64,000 nucleotides of DNA. Source: Panonychus citri (taxonomy: Eukaryota > Arthropoda > Arachnida > Trombidiformes > Tetranychidae). The stretch's first letter is position 1. Each line of letters opens with the position of its first letter. Under the pieces are notes generated by a model that made no database searches, was not told where the DNA came from, and was given only the letters and a program-made list of their open reading frames with translations. A program made the translations under genes and the position numbers. Location: contig NW_026515542.1 in NCBI RefSeq assembly GCF_014898815.1, positions 826,753 to 890,752 on the forward strand. The letters are read 5' to 3'. Shown piece after piece: positions 15,391 to 26,842 of this stretch.

Positions 15391-15873
15391 TGTAAGGGAA
15401 ACGCTTCGATCGGCTTCTTTCCCCCTTAATTATTTCTCTCCATCAACAATCAATTATATTTGTTTATCCCGCTTAATCTCTGTAACCAATCATCTCTTTC
15501 TTTACCTGCATAAATACCTATGCTATTTCCTTTTCCACATCAGTTGAAAATAGTTGTTACTACTCATCTTTGTATTAATCTCTCAATCAGGTTATGTTAA
15601 TGTCTAACCTTTAACTTACTCAAGTTAACTCTCTCTTCCCCAATCTCTCAACTTCCGTTTCCATGTTATAAATCTCAAAGTGTTACTTACTTCAATAAAC
15701 AATTTCCTAATTAACTAAATCGTTACTCAATTGCTCTTGCTAATTAGCTAAGAGGGATATTAGGGTAATTTACTAAACCCTCTCACTAATTGCTAGGATT
15801 GCAGTTCGATCATTTCGGTGCATTTTTGTAAGGGTGCCTGTACCTCATCCCCGTGAATTAATTAGACCTTACA
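15391..15873 (+). repeat. 5' LTR
   Basis: 483 bp, matching 26,843-27,315 along its length. The ends form a 7-bp inverted repeat (TGTAAGG / CCTTACA). A CCAAT word at about 15,485, a CATAAATA TATA-like word at 15,509-15,516 and an arthropod initiator TCAGTT at 15,540-15,545 are spaced as a core promoter. AATAAA at 15,694-15,699 could serve polyadenylation, so U3 would end near 15,541. Near its right end is one copy of the AGGGTAATTTACT hairpin motif (15,762-15,774). Confidence 0.93.
15509..15545 (+). promoter_or_regulatory. LTR core promoter (TATA-like plus initiator)
   Basis: CATAAATA at 15,509-15,516 lies about 30 bp before TCAGTT at 15,540-15,545, which fits the arthropod TCAGT initiator. 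The same arrangement is present in the 3' LTR. Transcription start is inferred only. Confidence 0.55.
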
Positions 15874-15875
15874 AA

Positions 15876-15888
15876 TGGTGGAGATCCC
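15876..15888 (+). other. Probable primer-binding site
   Basis: TGGTGGAGATCCC begins two bases after the 5' LTR. Its complement ends in CCA, as the 3' end of a priming tRNA would. I cannot say which tRNA. Confidence 0.55.
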
Positions 15889-16219
15889 TCATTACTTAAA
15901 CGAGTAATAACTTCAGAGAGTAGTGGTAATCATTATCTTGTCTGAAGGTCATCGTGAAAAGTGTGTTCCTTTTACGTGTGACTAGCTCTGAGTGTGTTCT
16001 TTCCTGTGTGTGCTTTTAGCAACAATTAGTAACAATTTAACAAAGTGGAGCTTTCGTCCTCATCTTCAATAGAATCAAAATTCTTCACATCATTCGATTC
16101 GAGAATTTATTCATCATTAAGAACAGCATTTTCTGTTCCAAACCTCAACACATCTTTAGTTGAATTTTTCACGAAAACAAAGAGTTAACGTGCACGATTG
16201 GACATTCAGTGATTCAATC

Positions 16220-17800
16220 ATGTCTGAAGAAACAATTACGGTTGGCGCTTATATCAATGACGAGACTAATCGTCAAAAGCTCTGTGAAATTTATGGACTT
16301 AAATATTCAGTCCAAGGTAAAGCCTATGTCACCAAGGTCATTCGCGAGGCGATGACCACAAGCCTTATTTGTGGTTCCTTTATCCTATTCATCACCCATC
16401 GATAAAAATCATCAATTCGACCCTAAATTCCTCGATTGCCCTGAAATTCACCACCGATTGAGAAGCGCTGGTATTACCGAAGAGAATCTTCGAAAATTAA
16501 TCAAGGAAGAAGTCATCGATGAAGGTAAGAATCTCTCTGAAGATTATCTAAAAGAACTTGAGTTCACATCTATGCAAATCAGAAGGTATTTTGAGTGTTT
16601 CCCTCAGAATGATGATCATGATGAAGCTTTAGTCGATGACATTGTCAATGACGAGCCTCATGATTATCATTCTCCACTCCCAAATAACCACAAACAGAAA
16701 ACCAACCCTCAGACTTCAATCAATTCCAATCAAATGTTTAATTTCACTCCTCAATTTTTTCAGCAAATGTTCAGATCTAATTCACCATCAATTCTTGATG
16801 GATTTAAATTCAAATCAGTAATTGAAGAATACATTGAAAAAGGGTCACTGACTTTTTGCCAATGGTTAAACAAACTAGAGAGAAGAGTTTCTTCTAGAAT
16901 TATCTGATCACCTTGCTATTAAAACTCTCTGTGCACAAGTAACTGATGATATTCATAAAGCTATTGATGAAATTCTCAGAAACAATCCTAACATTTCTTT
17001 TGCTAATTTAGTTAAACGTGTTCGTGAAAGCTTCGTAGGCGAAAGAGAAGTAGCTGAAGCGACTGAAAAATTGTTCAATAAGAAATTCACGAAAGGCATC
17101 AATCCAAGTGATTATGTCTTCGAATTAACAGAAGCAGCTAGGTTAGTGATACCTAAGATTCCAGATAAAGGAATCATCTTTTTAATTCTCCATTTGCTTC
17201 CAAATGAATTGAGCTTCTCTTTGAGACACAATTCAAATGTAAACACGTTGGATAAATTAACTAAATTTTTAATCATTTATAGCAATAAGATAAAGGATAG
17301 CTCTTGCGATGAAAATTATGTTCCGAGTCCAATTAATCGTCGACAGAATCAAAGTAACAATAACAATAGAAAATCTAATGGATTTAACTCAATTTCACTC
17401 CCAGTAAAGATAATTCTAATCGATCCCAGCGATCAAATCAATCCAGTTCACCTAATTCTAGAGGTAAATCTGTCGTACAATCAAGATCAGAACAGTTCAT
17501 CATCACCTAATAATTCAAGATCGTCTAGAGGTCGATCAAGTAATTATAGAGGACGAGGAAGGTCAAACAATCAGCAATCTAATCGACCTCCAAATCAACA
17601 GTCAAATCAGCAACAATCCACAAATTACAGTAACAATGAGAATAACAATAACAGTAACACAAACAATAATAGTAATTATTGTTCCTTATGTACTAGTTAC
17701 GGTCATTCGACAGCAAATTGTCAGGCTAGAGTAGCCGCTGAAAATTCAACAAATTGTATGATACAAGCTATCAACAATCAAATCAATATGAGACCGAGAG
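16220..17800 (+). pseudogene. gag: gag of the Ty3/gypsy element (frame-broken)
   Basis: Structural (capsid/nucleocapsid) region of the retrotransposon. A likely start is the ATG at 16,220. The coding frame shifts near 16,375 and again near 16,880, then runs open from there into the protease. Late in the frame comes an Asn/Gln/Ser-rich stretch with RGR-type basic repeats, then a single zinc knuckle C-x2-C-x4-H-x4-C at 17,680-17,721 (CSLCTSYGHSTANC), typical of nucleocapsid. The shifts look like one- or two-base indels, matching the indel-only differences between the LTRs, so the gene may be intact in the real genome. The capsid part has no motif that I recognise; its identity rests on position and the knuckle. 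Confidence 0.75.
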
Positions 17801-18130
17801 TAACAATTAACATTGATCACCATGAAATAGCCAATATTGAAGCTCTTCTTGATTCCGGCTCAGGCTCAACTTTCATGCGAAAAGATTTAGCAATTAGATT
17901 GCAAATTCCTATTTATCAGAGTCACCATGAGTTTCTAGGGTTGTCAGGAAGAAATAGACCTGTGAGAGCGGTAGGTGTTACACAATTGGTTTTTAAAGTA
18001 GAAAATCCAATCAAATTGGATCCATTAAGAGTTTTTGTCCTTGAGGAGTTACCATTTGAAATGATACTTGGTAAAAATTTCTGGTTCTGGTCTAACACAG
18101 CACTGGAAGCTGACCGGTGAAAGGTTGAAA
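17801..18130 (+). CDS. pol: Retroviral-type aspartic protease domain
   Basis: In the same open frame as the nucleocapsid knuckle. The catalytic motif LLDSGS (Asp codon at 17,851) and the later ILGK motif near 18,066 are the two hallmarks of retropepsins. The enzyme would cut the Gag-Pol polyprotein as a dimer. The frame stops at 18,120, within about 15 codons of the ILGK motif, while related sequence appears to continue in another frame, so a small indel is likely here. Confidence 0.8.
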
Positions 18131-18182
18131 CCAACCAGATCTGGTAAAATCTCAGAATTACTCTGAAGATTCCCGGACCTGA

Positions 18183-20363
18183 ATGTTTTCATCACCTTTC
18201 ACAACTCAATTCCCAAGAATCTATGGACCCGCCCGTAATTACCCACCTAACTGCAGACAAATTCGCTCACAGTCCACAACTTCGACCTCACATTCAACCT
18301 CAAACTCACCTTCACAACAAAATCAATCAACTACAAATCATCAACAAATAAATCATTCAACAATTAATCAACAATCATCACCTTCCAGCTACAATCAACC
18401 TACAAGTCACAATCATCCAAATCAATTTAATCATCAACAATTAAATTCTTCTTCTTCTTCAACCTTTAATCACAATTTAATCTTTCCACATCAATCAACT
18501 TTTAATCAATCGCCTTATAATCAGCAATCAATTAATTTTAATCAACAATCAAGCCATTTTAATCAGCATGATAATCATGTCCTCCTTTCAGATGAACAAT
18601 ATCTTCATGAAATTAAAAAAGCCAAATTAGACACAAGACGAGATGAATTTCCTTCGGAAATTTCAAATTTACAATCAACATTAATTAAAGGCATCTCATC
18701 AAATTTAAATCAGCATCAAAAATCAACAATGGTTGATTTTCTTAACAAATTTAAATCGGTTTTCTCAACTCACAAATACGACCTGGGTTGTATTCCAGCC
18801 GAAACAGTCAATATTAAAATCGATATTGGAAGTCATTCTATTCCAAAATGTAACCCTTATCGACTTGGTCCAAAGAAGAGGGAAATTCTGGACAAGAAGA
18901 TAACTGAACTAATTCAGAACAACATCATTGAACCATCTAATTCCTGTGGTGGTTCCCCTGCATTTCTAGTCGAAAAACCTGGTGGTAAAGACTATCGTTT
19001 GGTTACATCATTTAAAGAACTGAATTCTATCATGAAAACAAGAAGCTATCCAATGCCCAACATTGATGATCATATTCAAGCTTTGGCAGGCTATGAATAT
19101 TTCATCACCATCGATTTTGCTCAAGTTTCATCAAATCAATTAAATCCTTCCGAAAGAGAAAAGTCGCTCTTGTTACCGAAATGGGTAAATTTCAATATGT
19201 GAGATTACCCATGGATTAGCTGATTCCCTGCCTACTTTCAACAATTCGTAAATTCTGTCTTTGCAATCTTCTACAAAGCTTGTTTAGCATATATTGATGA
19301 CATCGTCATTTTTGGAAAAACGTTTGATGAATTAATCGCAAATGCTAATTCCGTTTTTTCCCGAATAAAAGATATTGGTTTAAAAGTTCAGCCTGATAAG
19401 TGTAAATGGGGACATAAAGAAGTAAAATTCTTAGGTCATATTATCAGCGGAAATTCAGTTCGCCCGGATCCTGAGAAAATCCAGCGCCTTAAGGAATTTC
19501 AACCTCCCAAAAATGTCAAGGGACTTCAAAGTCAACTGGGACTTTTCAATTATCTATCGAAATTTATCCCTAATTACTCAACTGTTGCTTCGATTCTGTT
19601 CGAGTTATGTTCTAAGAAGAACAAAGGTAAATTTAATTGGGATAAACATCATCAAAAGGCTTGGCAGCACATCAAAGATTCATTGATAAAAGATTGTTTA
19701 CTTTCTCAATTCAAACCTGAAGCTCAACATAAATTGATGGTTGATGCTTCATCTATTGCTGTTGGCGGGATTCTCCTTCAATTAGAAAACAATAAATGGA
19801 GAGCAGTTTCTTATTTTGGACAGAAACTTGCAAAATATCAACTGGCTTATACGATAACGGAGAAAGAGTGTTTGGCCGTTATCGTTGCAGTTAATAAATA
19901 TTCTCATTATCTAAGTGGAAAAAGTTTCACGATCGTTTCCGATCATTGTGCACTTTGTGCTTTACCGAAAATTAATTTTAAATGTGCACGATTGCACCGA
20001 TGGGCCTCACTAATGTCACAATACGACTACAAGATCGAGTATAGTAAAGGAGATACTCATCCAGCTGATTGCTTCTCACGTTCAAGTGAATGGCGCCATA
20101 AGAAAATCGGTGAAATAAATGAAGAAGACTATTACAAATATCTATTATTTGCTTTTGAGGAAAATTGTCAAGTGATGTACAACGATTGTCATCAATCTCC
20201 TCACAATTTAATTCATAATTCTAACTGGATGGATAGGGATGATTCATTAATCAAAAATTTCGATTGTGACGACATTGAAATGATTAAGGATGAAAATAAA
20301 CATCAATGGATTTTATTTTCGAAACAATTATGGAAGAAATTGAGAGAAAATGGGACAACCTGA
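18183..20363 (+). pseudogene. pol: Reverse transcriptase and RNase H (frame-broken pol)
   Basis: The first part is a low-complexity Asn/Gln/Ser/His-rich spacer. The RT follows, with the substrate-contact motif YRLVTSF near 19,000, ITIDFAQ (first catalytic Asp) near 19,110, and YIDD with the paired catalytic Asp at about 19,290-19,301. RNase H is seen from the VDASS motif near 19,740 through TITEKECLA near 19,850 and VSDH near 19,940. Frame breaks cluster at 19,120-19,230, where the reading frame leaves and returns. From about 19,240 the frame is open to 20,363. RT copies the element RNA into DNA and RNase H removes the template. As written this could not give a full polyprotein. Confidence 0.85.
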
Positions 20364-21678
20364 GATTATTGACGATAAATTAGTTTCTAAATTTATCGCA
20401 ACTGGTGATCAAAAATTCAAAGTTGATGATGATTTTAACGATTCGAGCGAAATTAAAAAGCATCAATCGAAAGACAATTATGTCAAACAAACAATTCGAC
20501 AGCTATCAAAAGGTTATCTAACCAAGCATTTTGTCATGAAGCATGGGCTTCTTCAAAGAAAATTAACTAATAACAATTTGGCAATTGTTCTTCCTGCTTC
20601 TCTACAAGAAAAAGTTTTTAGTGCTTTGCACACGGAATCAATCGGAGGTCATTTTGGGTATAAATCTACTTCGAAACGAATGAAAGAACTATTCTGGTTT
20701 CCTCAAATGGACGAATGGTTAAAATCGAAAATTGCTAATTGCGATACTTGTTTATCTTTTAAACATCCCACAACAAACAATCATCGACCTCATCAAATGC
20801 CGATTCCAACTCAACCATTAGAACGATTACAAATCGACATCGTCGGAAAATTTCATCCGTCATCTCAAAGAAATGAATATTTATTCACAGCTGTCGACTA
20901 TTTCACTAAATATGTATTCGCTCAACCTTACAGGAATCAAAAGGAGAACGAAGCAATTAAGTTTGTTAAATATATTATTCAATTTATCGGGCATCCTAAA
21001 GTTATTCAAGTGGATAATGGACCCTGTTTTAGATCAAATGGATTTAAAGAATTTTGTGAGCAACAAAAAATTAAATTACAATTTACAACTCCTTATCGAC
21101 CTCAATCGAACGGATTGATCGAAAGGTTAAACGGTATTTTGGGAAACCGTATCAACATGTTTACAGTTATACCAAAAGATTGGGACAAGTGGATAACTGA
21201 ACATGTTCTAAGTTACAATTCTGCTCATTCAGAAAATTTACAAACTTCTCCTTATTATCTGTTGTTTGGAAAATTACCAAACACTCCGCTACTCAATGAA
21301 TTAGAAATTCAGCCTACGCAATCAAATCATGAGGAACTTCAACAATTAAGAAATGATCATTATCAGAGAATGATCGCTAATCAACAGAATCGACTTGATT
21401 TAATTGAACCTCAACCTTTACCATTTAAAGTAGGTGACAGAGTTAAAGTTTCTGTTAAAATTCAGAACAAATTAAGAGGAAAGAAATTAACTGCTCCTTA
21501 CAAAGGAGATTATATTGTTATTGAAACTTATGATTCTGCGGCCTTAATTGTGGGACCAAAAGGTCCAGCATTTAAAGTTAATTATGAAAATTTAAAACTA
21601 GCAGGTGAAAGATCTGAGATAACTGATTTAACTGATCAATCAGCTGATGTTTTGACAACATCAGAAAACACAGAATAA
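20350..21678 (+). CDS. pol: Integrase
   Basis: Open for 442 residues, in a different frame from RNase H with a 14-base overlap, so the two were probably one polyprotein before an indel. Domains in order: an HHCC zinc-binding region (His residues near the LHTESIGGH motif, then CDTC), the catalytic core with D in QIDIVG, D in VDNGP and E in NGLIERL, and a C-terminal GPY/F-like module starting at FKVGDRV. I count 35 residues between the second D and the E, the D-D-35-E spacing of retroviral and Ty3/gypsy integrases. All three catalytic residues are present. This is the best preserved enzyme of the element. Confidence 0.9.
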   Translation: MGQPEIIDDKLVSKFIATGDQKFKVDDDFNDSSEIKKHQSKDNYVKQTIRQLSKGYLTKHFVMKHGLLQRKLTNNNLAIVLPASLQEKVFSALHTESIGGHFGYKSTSKRMKELFWFPQMDEWLKSKIANCDTCLSFKHPTTNNHRPHQMPIPTQPLERLQIDIVGKFHPSSQRNEYLFTAVDYFTKYVFAQPYRNQKENEAIKFVKYIIQFIGHPKVIQVDNGPCFRSNGFKEFCEQQKIKLQFTTPYRPQSNGLIERLNGILGNRINMFTVIPKDWDKWITEHVLSYNSAHSENLQTSPYYLLFGKLPNTPLLNELEIQPTQSNHEELQQLRNDHYQRMIANQQNRLDLIEPQPLPFKVGDRVKVSVKIQNKLRGKKLTAPYKGDYIVIETYDSAALIVGPKGPAFKVNYENLKLAGERSEITDLTDQSADVLTTSENTE

Positions 21679-24116
21679 GTTAATTGTTCAATTAATTGTC
21701 ACAATTAACTTAAGTGAACTTCCTATCAGTATCAAACATTTCTTCTTTCTAATCATCAGAAATTAAAATTTTAATTTCTGCTTTCATTCAATCTCACTTT
21801 CCCCTCTCATAATTAAAAGATAGATATTCCCTTTCATTCCATTGATAACCAAAGTAAATTACCCTAATTATCAATGTTCAGATAGCAGTGGTCACAAATT
21901 AGATTTGATCAAAAAAGTAAATTACCCTTTGATCAATCATTCGCAAAAATTTAAAGTTAATTCAGTTCAGAGTAAATTACCCTGATACCTGACTGATTAA
22001 TTTAAATTTCAATGAATCAATTAATTGATTCAAAAAACCTTTTACCAATCCCTTGATTTGTTGTTTTTCTTTCTCCTCCTTTGGTGGAATAAATCAAAAC
22101 TTCGCCATTGATAATCAATCAGATCCATTGAGATAATTCCCTTTAACGAAACAAAATAGAAAAATTAATTAATTTAAATGATAATTAAAAAGAAAATTAG
22201 GAAAATTTGATTTAAGTAACACTTGGATCATTGATTCGATTTTAATTAGAAAGAAATTCATCTTTCAGATGATAGTCTCGAGCTAATCTTCGCTGAGATT
22301 AAGATTTTAATTAAAACAAATCAATTGTTTTAACTAATCAAATTGACCACAAGTATCCAAAGTAAATTACCCTGGTCCTTGTGTCCAGTAATATTGATAC
22401 ATTTAACAATTTCGCTATCTAATCTAAATCTATCTTCTCTCTTTCGTTCTCTCATTCTTAATATTTATTAATCAATTGATTATCTCTCTCCCTCTCTTTC
22501 TTTAATTAGAAGAATCTTGTTTACCAAAGTAAATTACCCTAGTAAACAAGTTAACGATTTCGATCAATGATCACAAGTTTAAACAGATCAAATTTCTGAG
22601 AGCAATTTAAATTCAATTGAAACAATAGAGACAAGAGATTCTGACCATTTGGTCAATTTAAAATTAAAAAGATCAACTTATCTTTTACTTTCCTCCATTT
22701 TGGTTCCCACGATAAGAAAAATTCGTCACCAACATGAAAACAAAAAGAAACAAAGAAAGCATTTAATTCATATTCAATTTTAAATTAAGATTTCGAATTA
22801 ATCTAAATACATTAATTACCTTTTTCTGTCGATTCTCCTTCTCTAATTAATCAATTAGTTCCTCGTAATTAAAACAATTACCTTTAAAATAGAAGAAAAG
22901 AAAAAGCTTAGTATTGTAAACGGTCAAAGTAAATTACCCTGAACCGAAATTACAAACACCAAATTCTGATTGATTAATCAACTAAATTAATGGGAAACAA
23001 TCAATTGATTAACTCACAAAAGTAAATTACCCTTATTAAGTTAATCAAATTGATCAAAATTAAACAATTGAAACAAAAGAAATTACAAATTTCAACTTAC
23101 CTTCTGATGCATATGTGAACGAGGTTCCAATTGAAAATTTCTCACAGAGATTCTGAAAAAACTATTCAGTCGATTTTCATGATTTAAACACCATCAGATT
23201 AAGCACATTTTAAATATCAAAATTGATATAAATTAACAATTTAAAAAATTAATTAACTAATTAATTAAATTAATTAATTAAGAGAAGAGACAAAAGTAAA
23301 TTACCCTTGACTCTTCAATTAACCAACAGACGCTTGCACAAACAACAAGTTCTCTTTCTCTGTCTTTTCTCTTTCCGTTTCCTCCAAAAGAAAATTCTAT
23401 TCTATTTTCTCCCTTTCTCCTTCTTTTCTCTGTCTATTTCTCTGTCTAAAAAGACAATGTCCATTTTCTATTCTCTTTAAGGAAGAAGAGTTAAAAATGT
23501 TAATTTCTTCAAAGTGTCAACATGTTTTCACTTTCTCTTTGTTTCTTCAATCAAATCAACAATTAATTAATTATTTTTTCGTTTAATTTAGTAAGTTAAA
23601 GGTAGATATTAGGGTAAGTTACTCTAAACTACCTTAACTTAAACAAAGTTAATTCAATTTAAATTAGTTTAATTAGAAAGTGTGACCAAAGTAAATTACC
23701 CTGGTCAGCACGTTGTCTTAAAGTGATGCGTGTTAATTTTTGATTTGATTTCTCTTCAATCTTCCTTCATTTTCTTGAAGAAAATGCAACAATTAGTTAA
23801 TTGTTTCAACAAAATCTCAACAATAATCAACAATAAGATTAAATTGTAAAATTTTTCCTTTTCCATTCCTTTCCCAACAATAACCTTCGCTCAAAGTCAA
23901 AGTAGATATTGGGGTAATTTACTTCAAACTACTTTGTTAACTCTTATCCTATCCCAGTTAATTGTTAAATTAGGGTAATTTACTTTATACAACAATTAAC
24001 TTTTCCTCAATCCAATCTTTTAATTGTCAACCACAAATAAAGTGCAAGTGTTAATTACCTGTGAACCCTTGGTGACATTGGTTGGATTCGTGCTGTTAAA
24101 TTTTGGATAAATTTAA
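21679..24116 (+). repeat. Non-coding zone with 12 hairpins sharing one loop
   Basis: No coding frame is seen between integrase and the third ORF. The word AAAGTAAATTACCCT (or its last 13 bases) occurs at 21,851, 21,914, 21,971, 22,359, 22,526, 22,926, 23,019, 23,293 and 23,688. Its reverse complement, with slight changes, occurs at 23,611, 23,911 and 23,972. Each copy is flanked by arms that pair with each other but differ from copy to copy. The clearest are CTTGTTTAC / GTAAACAAG (22,516-22,524 and 22,542-22,550), GTTAATTGTT / AACAATTAAC (23,957-23,966 and 23,991-24,000) and CATTGATAA / TTATCAATG (21,840-21,848 and 21,868-21,876). So each hairpin has a constant loop and a private stem. Function unknown; protein binding, RNA packaging or an insulator-like role are guesses. 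Confidence 0.85.
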
Positions 24117-26812
24117 ATGGATAAAATGGATAAGCAGTTGTCATCAGAAATGGAAACTGATGAAGGTAATGAAAATATTGGAGGTAATGAATTTATAAAG
24201 GAGTTGGATGGTGAACAATTCAAGAAATTCATCAAATTAAAAGTTCTAAAAGTTTACGGTGAAATAACTGAACGTCAATTCTCAGTTTCATTCGATAAGG
24301 TATCAGTTCAACCCGGATTTACAGTGGATAAGGTCAGTGGTGATCAACGATCTTACATTTGTATTTTATGTGATCAAATAGCACGAGTTCCGATGAAATG
24401 TATGGACTGTACCTTCTTCTATTGTCGTACCTGTGCTCGTTTTCTTCATATTCTTTCTCAAGCAATTAAAAATCAACCTCTTACCAAGAATATTAATGAA
24501 GAAAAAATGGGAAATAAGCAATTTTTATGTCAATTTAATATTTGCGGAGATAATGGATTCTCCAAATTCGAGCCTTTAGCCGAAGACGAACGACAATTAA
24601 TCACCAGTTATAAAGTAAATTGTATATATTCAAATTGTAAAGAAAATGGTGATTACGTTACAATTAGTAACCATTGTAAAAATTGTAAACAATCAAGTAA
24701 CAAATTTAAATTCGATTGTTCCAATGTGGCCGATACTTTTCTTCTTGACGATGAAACAATTAATGAAAATCCGAGCGATTTATATTTCATCGATCAAATT
24801 GGTCAAGAAAATTTCACCGAAGAAGATATTCAAGCTGCTTTTAAAGAGCAAGCAAATTCATCATTGAGAAATTTATTCAGTGATCCTGAACAATCAACAT
24901 TATCAGATTCATCATCATCATCTAAACGCTCATCTGATACCGAATCAAATATTCCATCGAAAAAGAAATTAACTCCTGCCGAATATCTTCAAAGAAAATC
25001 TAAAACTAAAATTCAAAAACAAGTAGAACAATTAACAATTAATCAACAATCAATTTCACCAACTCCTTCATCTTCAACTACAACTACAAATACAACCTCA
25101 ACAATTAAAGAACCAATTTCAGCAGCAGATCTTTTCATTCAGCCGACTTCATTTGAATTATTATTAGAAAAATTAGGTTCACCTTTACCTGTTATTACTC
25201 CTTCATCAGATAAACAACAAACTCCCAAAGAAACTGAAACAATTAAACAAATTAATTCATCTCATTCCGCATCACCAATTCATGAACCAGAGATACCATG
25301 GGATATAATTGAAGCATCAAGAGCATTAAAATCTCAAGCTAATCAACGTCGTCGAGCCAATAAAAATGCTCGAAAACGAGGTGAATTAACTCCCGTAATA
25401 CCACCTCCCAAGCCTTTTACCTTCCAACGTCCAAGGGAAGAAGATTGTGTTGATTGGAATGAACCTCCTCCACAACAACAATTAAAGATTTCAAGTGAAA
25501 ATCTCACGACAATTATTGAACGAATTCCTGATTCAGTTCCTTCAACTCCAAAGTCAACTCCCGATCCAACTCCTTCAGATCCTCGAACCCGCCGATCTAT
25601 TCCTTCGTTAAGCCTCTCATCATCTCAAGAATCTACTTCATCAGCTGTTCCTTCAACTTCATCATCTCAACCATCTCCTTCTCCATGTTCATCTCAACAA
25701 TCACCAAATTCAGATGATATCATTTTCAACTTCAGTCCAGCCACAAAGTATCAGCCGATCACTCAAATCACTCCAGCTCATACTCCTGAAACTGAAGCTG
25801 AACTTGTTAAACGCCGTAAATCCCGATTATTATATCGACGAAAAAATTCAAAAGCATTTAACAAACAAAAAAATCAAAGGAGACAAAAGCTTTATAAAAA
25901 TGTTATATTAGCTAAATCAATCCCTTCATTACCACTAATGATTCCTCCTGAACATTTCTCGAAGCAAATTGCTTCTGCAGTTGGAAAAATCAAATATTAT
26001 GGTTTCAAAGTTTGTGCAATTGATATTGAGAAACAAACTATTGTAATGAAGGATGGAAGTTTTAAAAATGTTCCAGTATGGATTTCGATTGTCGACCAGT
26101 GCAATAATATTATCTACAACTCATTCATTCGTCATCCAGCAGCAGCTAATTGGGATATGCAAACAGCTTTTCATGGCTTAAAATACGAAGATGTTCGATT
26201 CGCACCGTTATTTGTAAAAGTTCGAGATGAAGTTTTAAAAGTTCTAAGGAAATATGATCGAATCATTCTCTGTGGTCACATTGCCGATCTTTCTGATCTC
26301 TACTTAACTCCACGTGATCATTATTATTTATTACCTCGAATCGTTGACATTCTTTATTATAATTGTCGAGTTAAAACAAAAGAAGCTCTTGGCCTAAAAT
26401 ATTGTGCCTTCGTTTTATTTGGAAAATCTTTCAAGAAAACTCCACCCCGATTATCGATGCAGCTTTTACCCTTTGGCTCTATTTAATCGATATGCCTCGA
26501 ATTGAAGCAACATTAATTGAATTATACAAAACCAAACCTCGTTTTACTAAAACTGGTTATCGAGGATACAATTGGCCTCTTAATTTCAATATGGGTGGAC
26601 TTTTAAAAGATGTTCTTAAACAAATTACCGATTGGCCTGATGCTCTTAAAACAAATCCAAAACTCCCAAGAAAAGTACAAGAATCTCAGAAAATTGAACA
26701 AAAATTTTATCCTGAAGATTTCATTGATGGAGAACCTGATCATAAACGACCGTTACCTTATAAGCATATCAGAAGCCTTTCTACGCTTACGAACGTCGTT
26801 AAGCCTATTTAA
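24117..26812 (+). CDS. Third ORF: RING/TRAF-like zinc fingers plus DEDDh exonuclease-like domain
   Basis: A 789-residue frame starts at the ATG at 24,117 and ends at 26,486. A second frame (26,402-26,812) carries the rest, so one small indel near 26,430 splits the gene. Residues 82-106 hold paired cysteines (CILC, CMDC, CRTC) like a RING. Residues 169-190 hold C-x4-C-x11-H-x3-C like a TRAF zinc finger. A long Ser/Thr/Pro/Gln-rich linker follows. From about residue 630 the order AIDIE (D636, E638), then GHIADLSD (D727), then IIDAA in the shifted frame (Asp at 26,456) matches the acidic residues of DEDDh 3'-5' exonucleases of the REXO/ISG20 type. The usual His before the last Asp is not seen and may be lost at the indel. 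About 115 more residues of unknown type end 30 bp before the 3' LTR. It sits where some Ty3/gypsy elements carry env; I see no signal peptide or membrane segment. Activity is inferred. Confidence 0.7.
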
Positions 26813-26842
26813 AGGTCATAATCGACGCTTTGAACGGGGCTC

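Noticed and set aside
21840..24000. Repeats with unique spacers, resembling a CRISPR array
   Set aside because: Spacing is irregular, copies occur in both orientations, spacers are long, and the setting is a eukaryotic retrotransposon.
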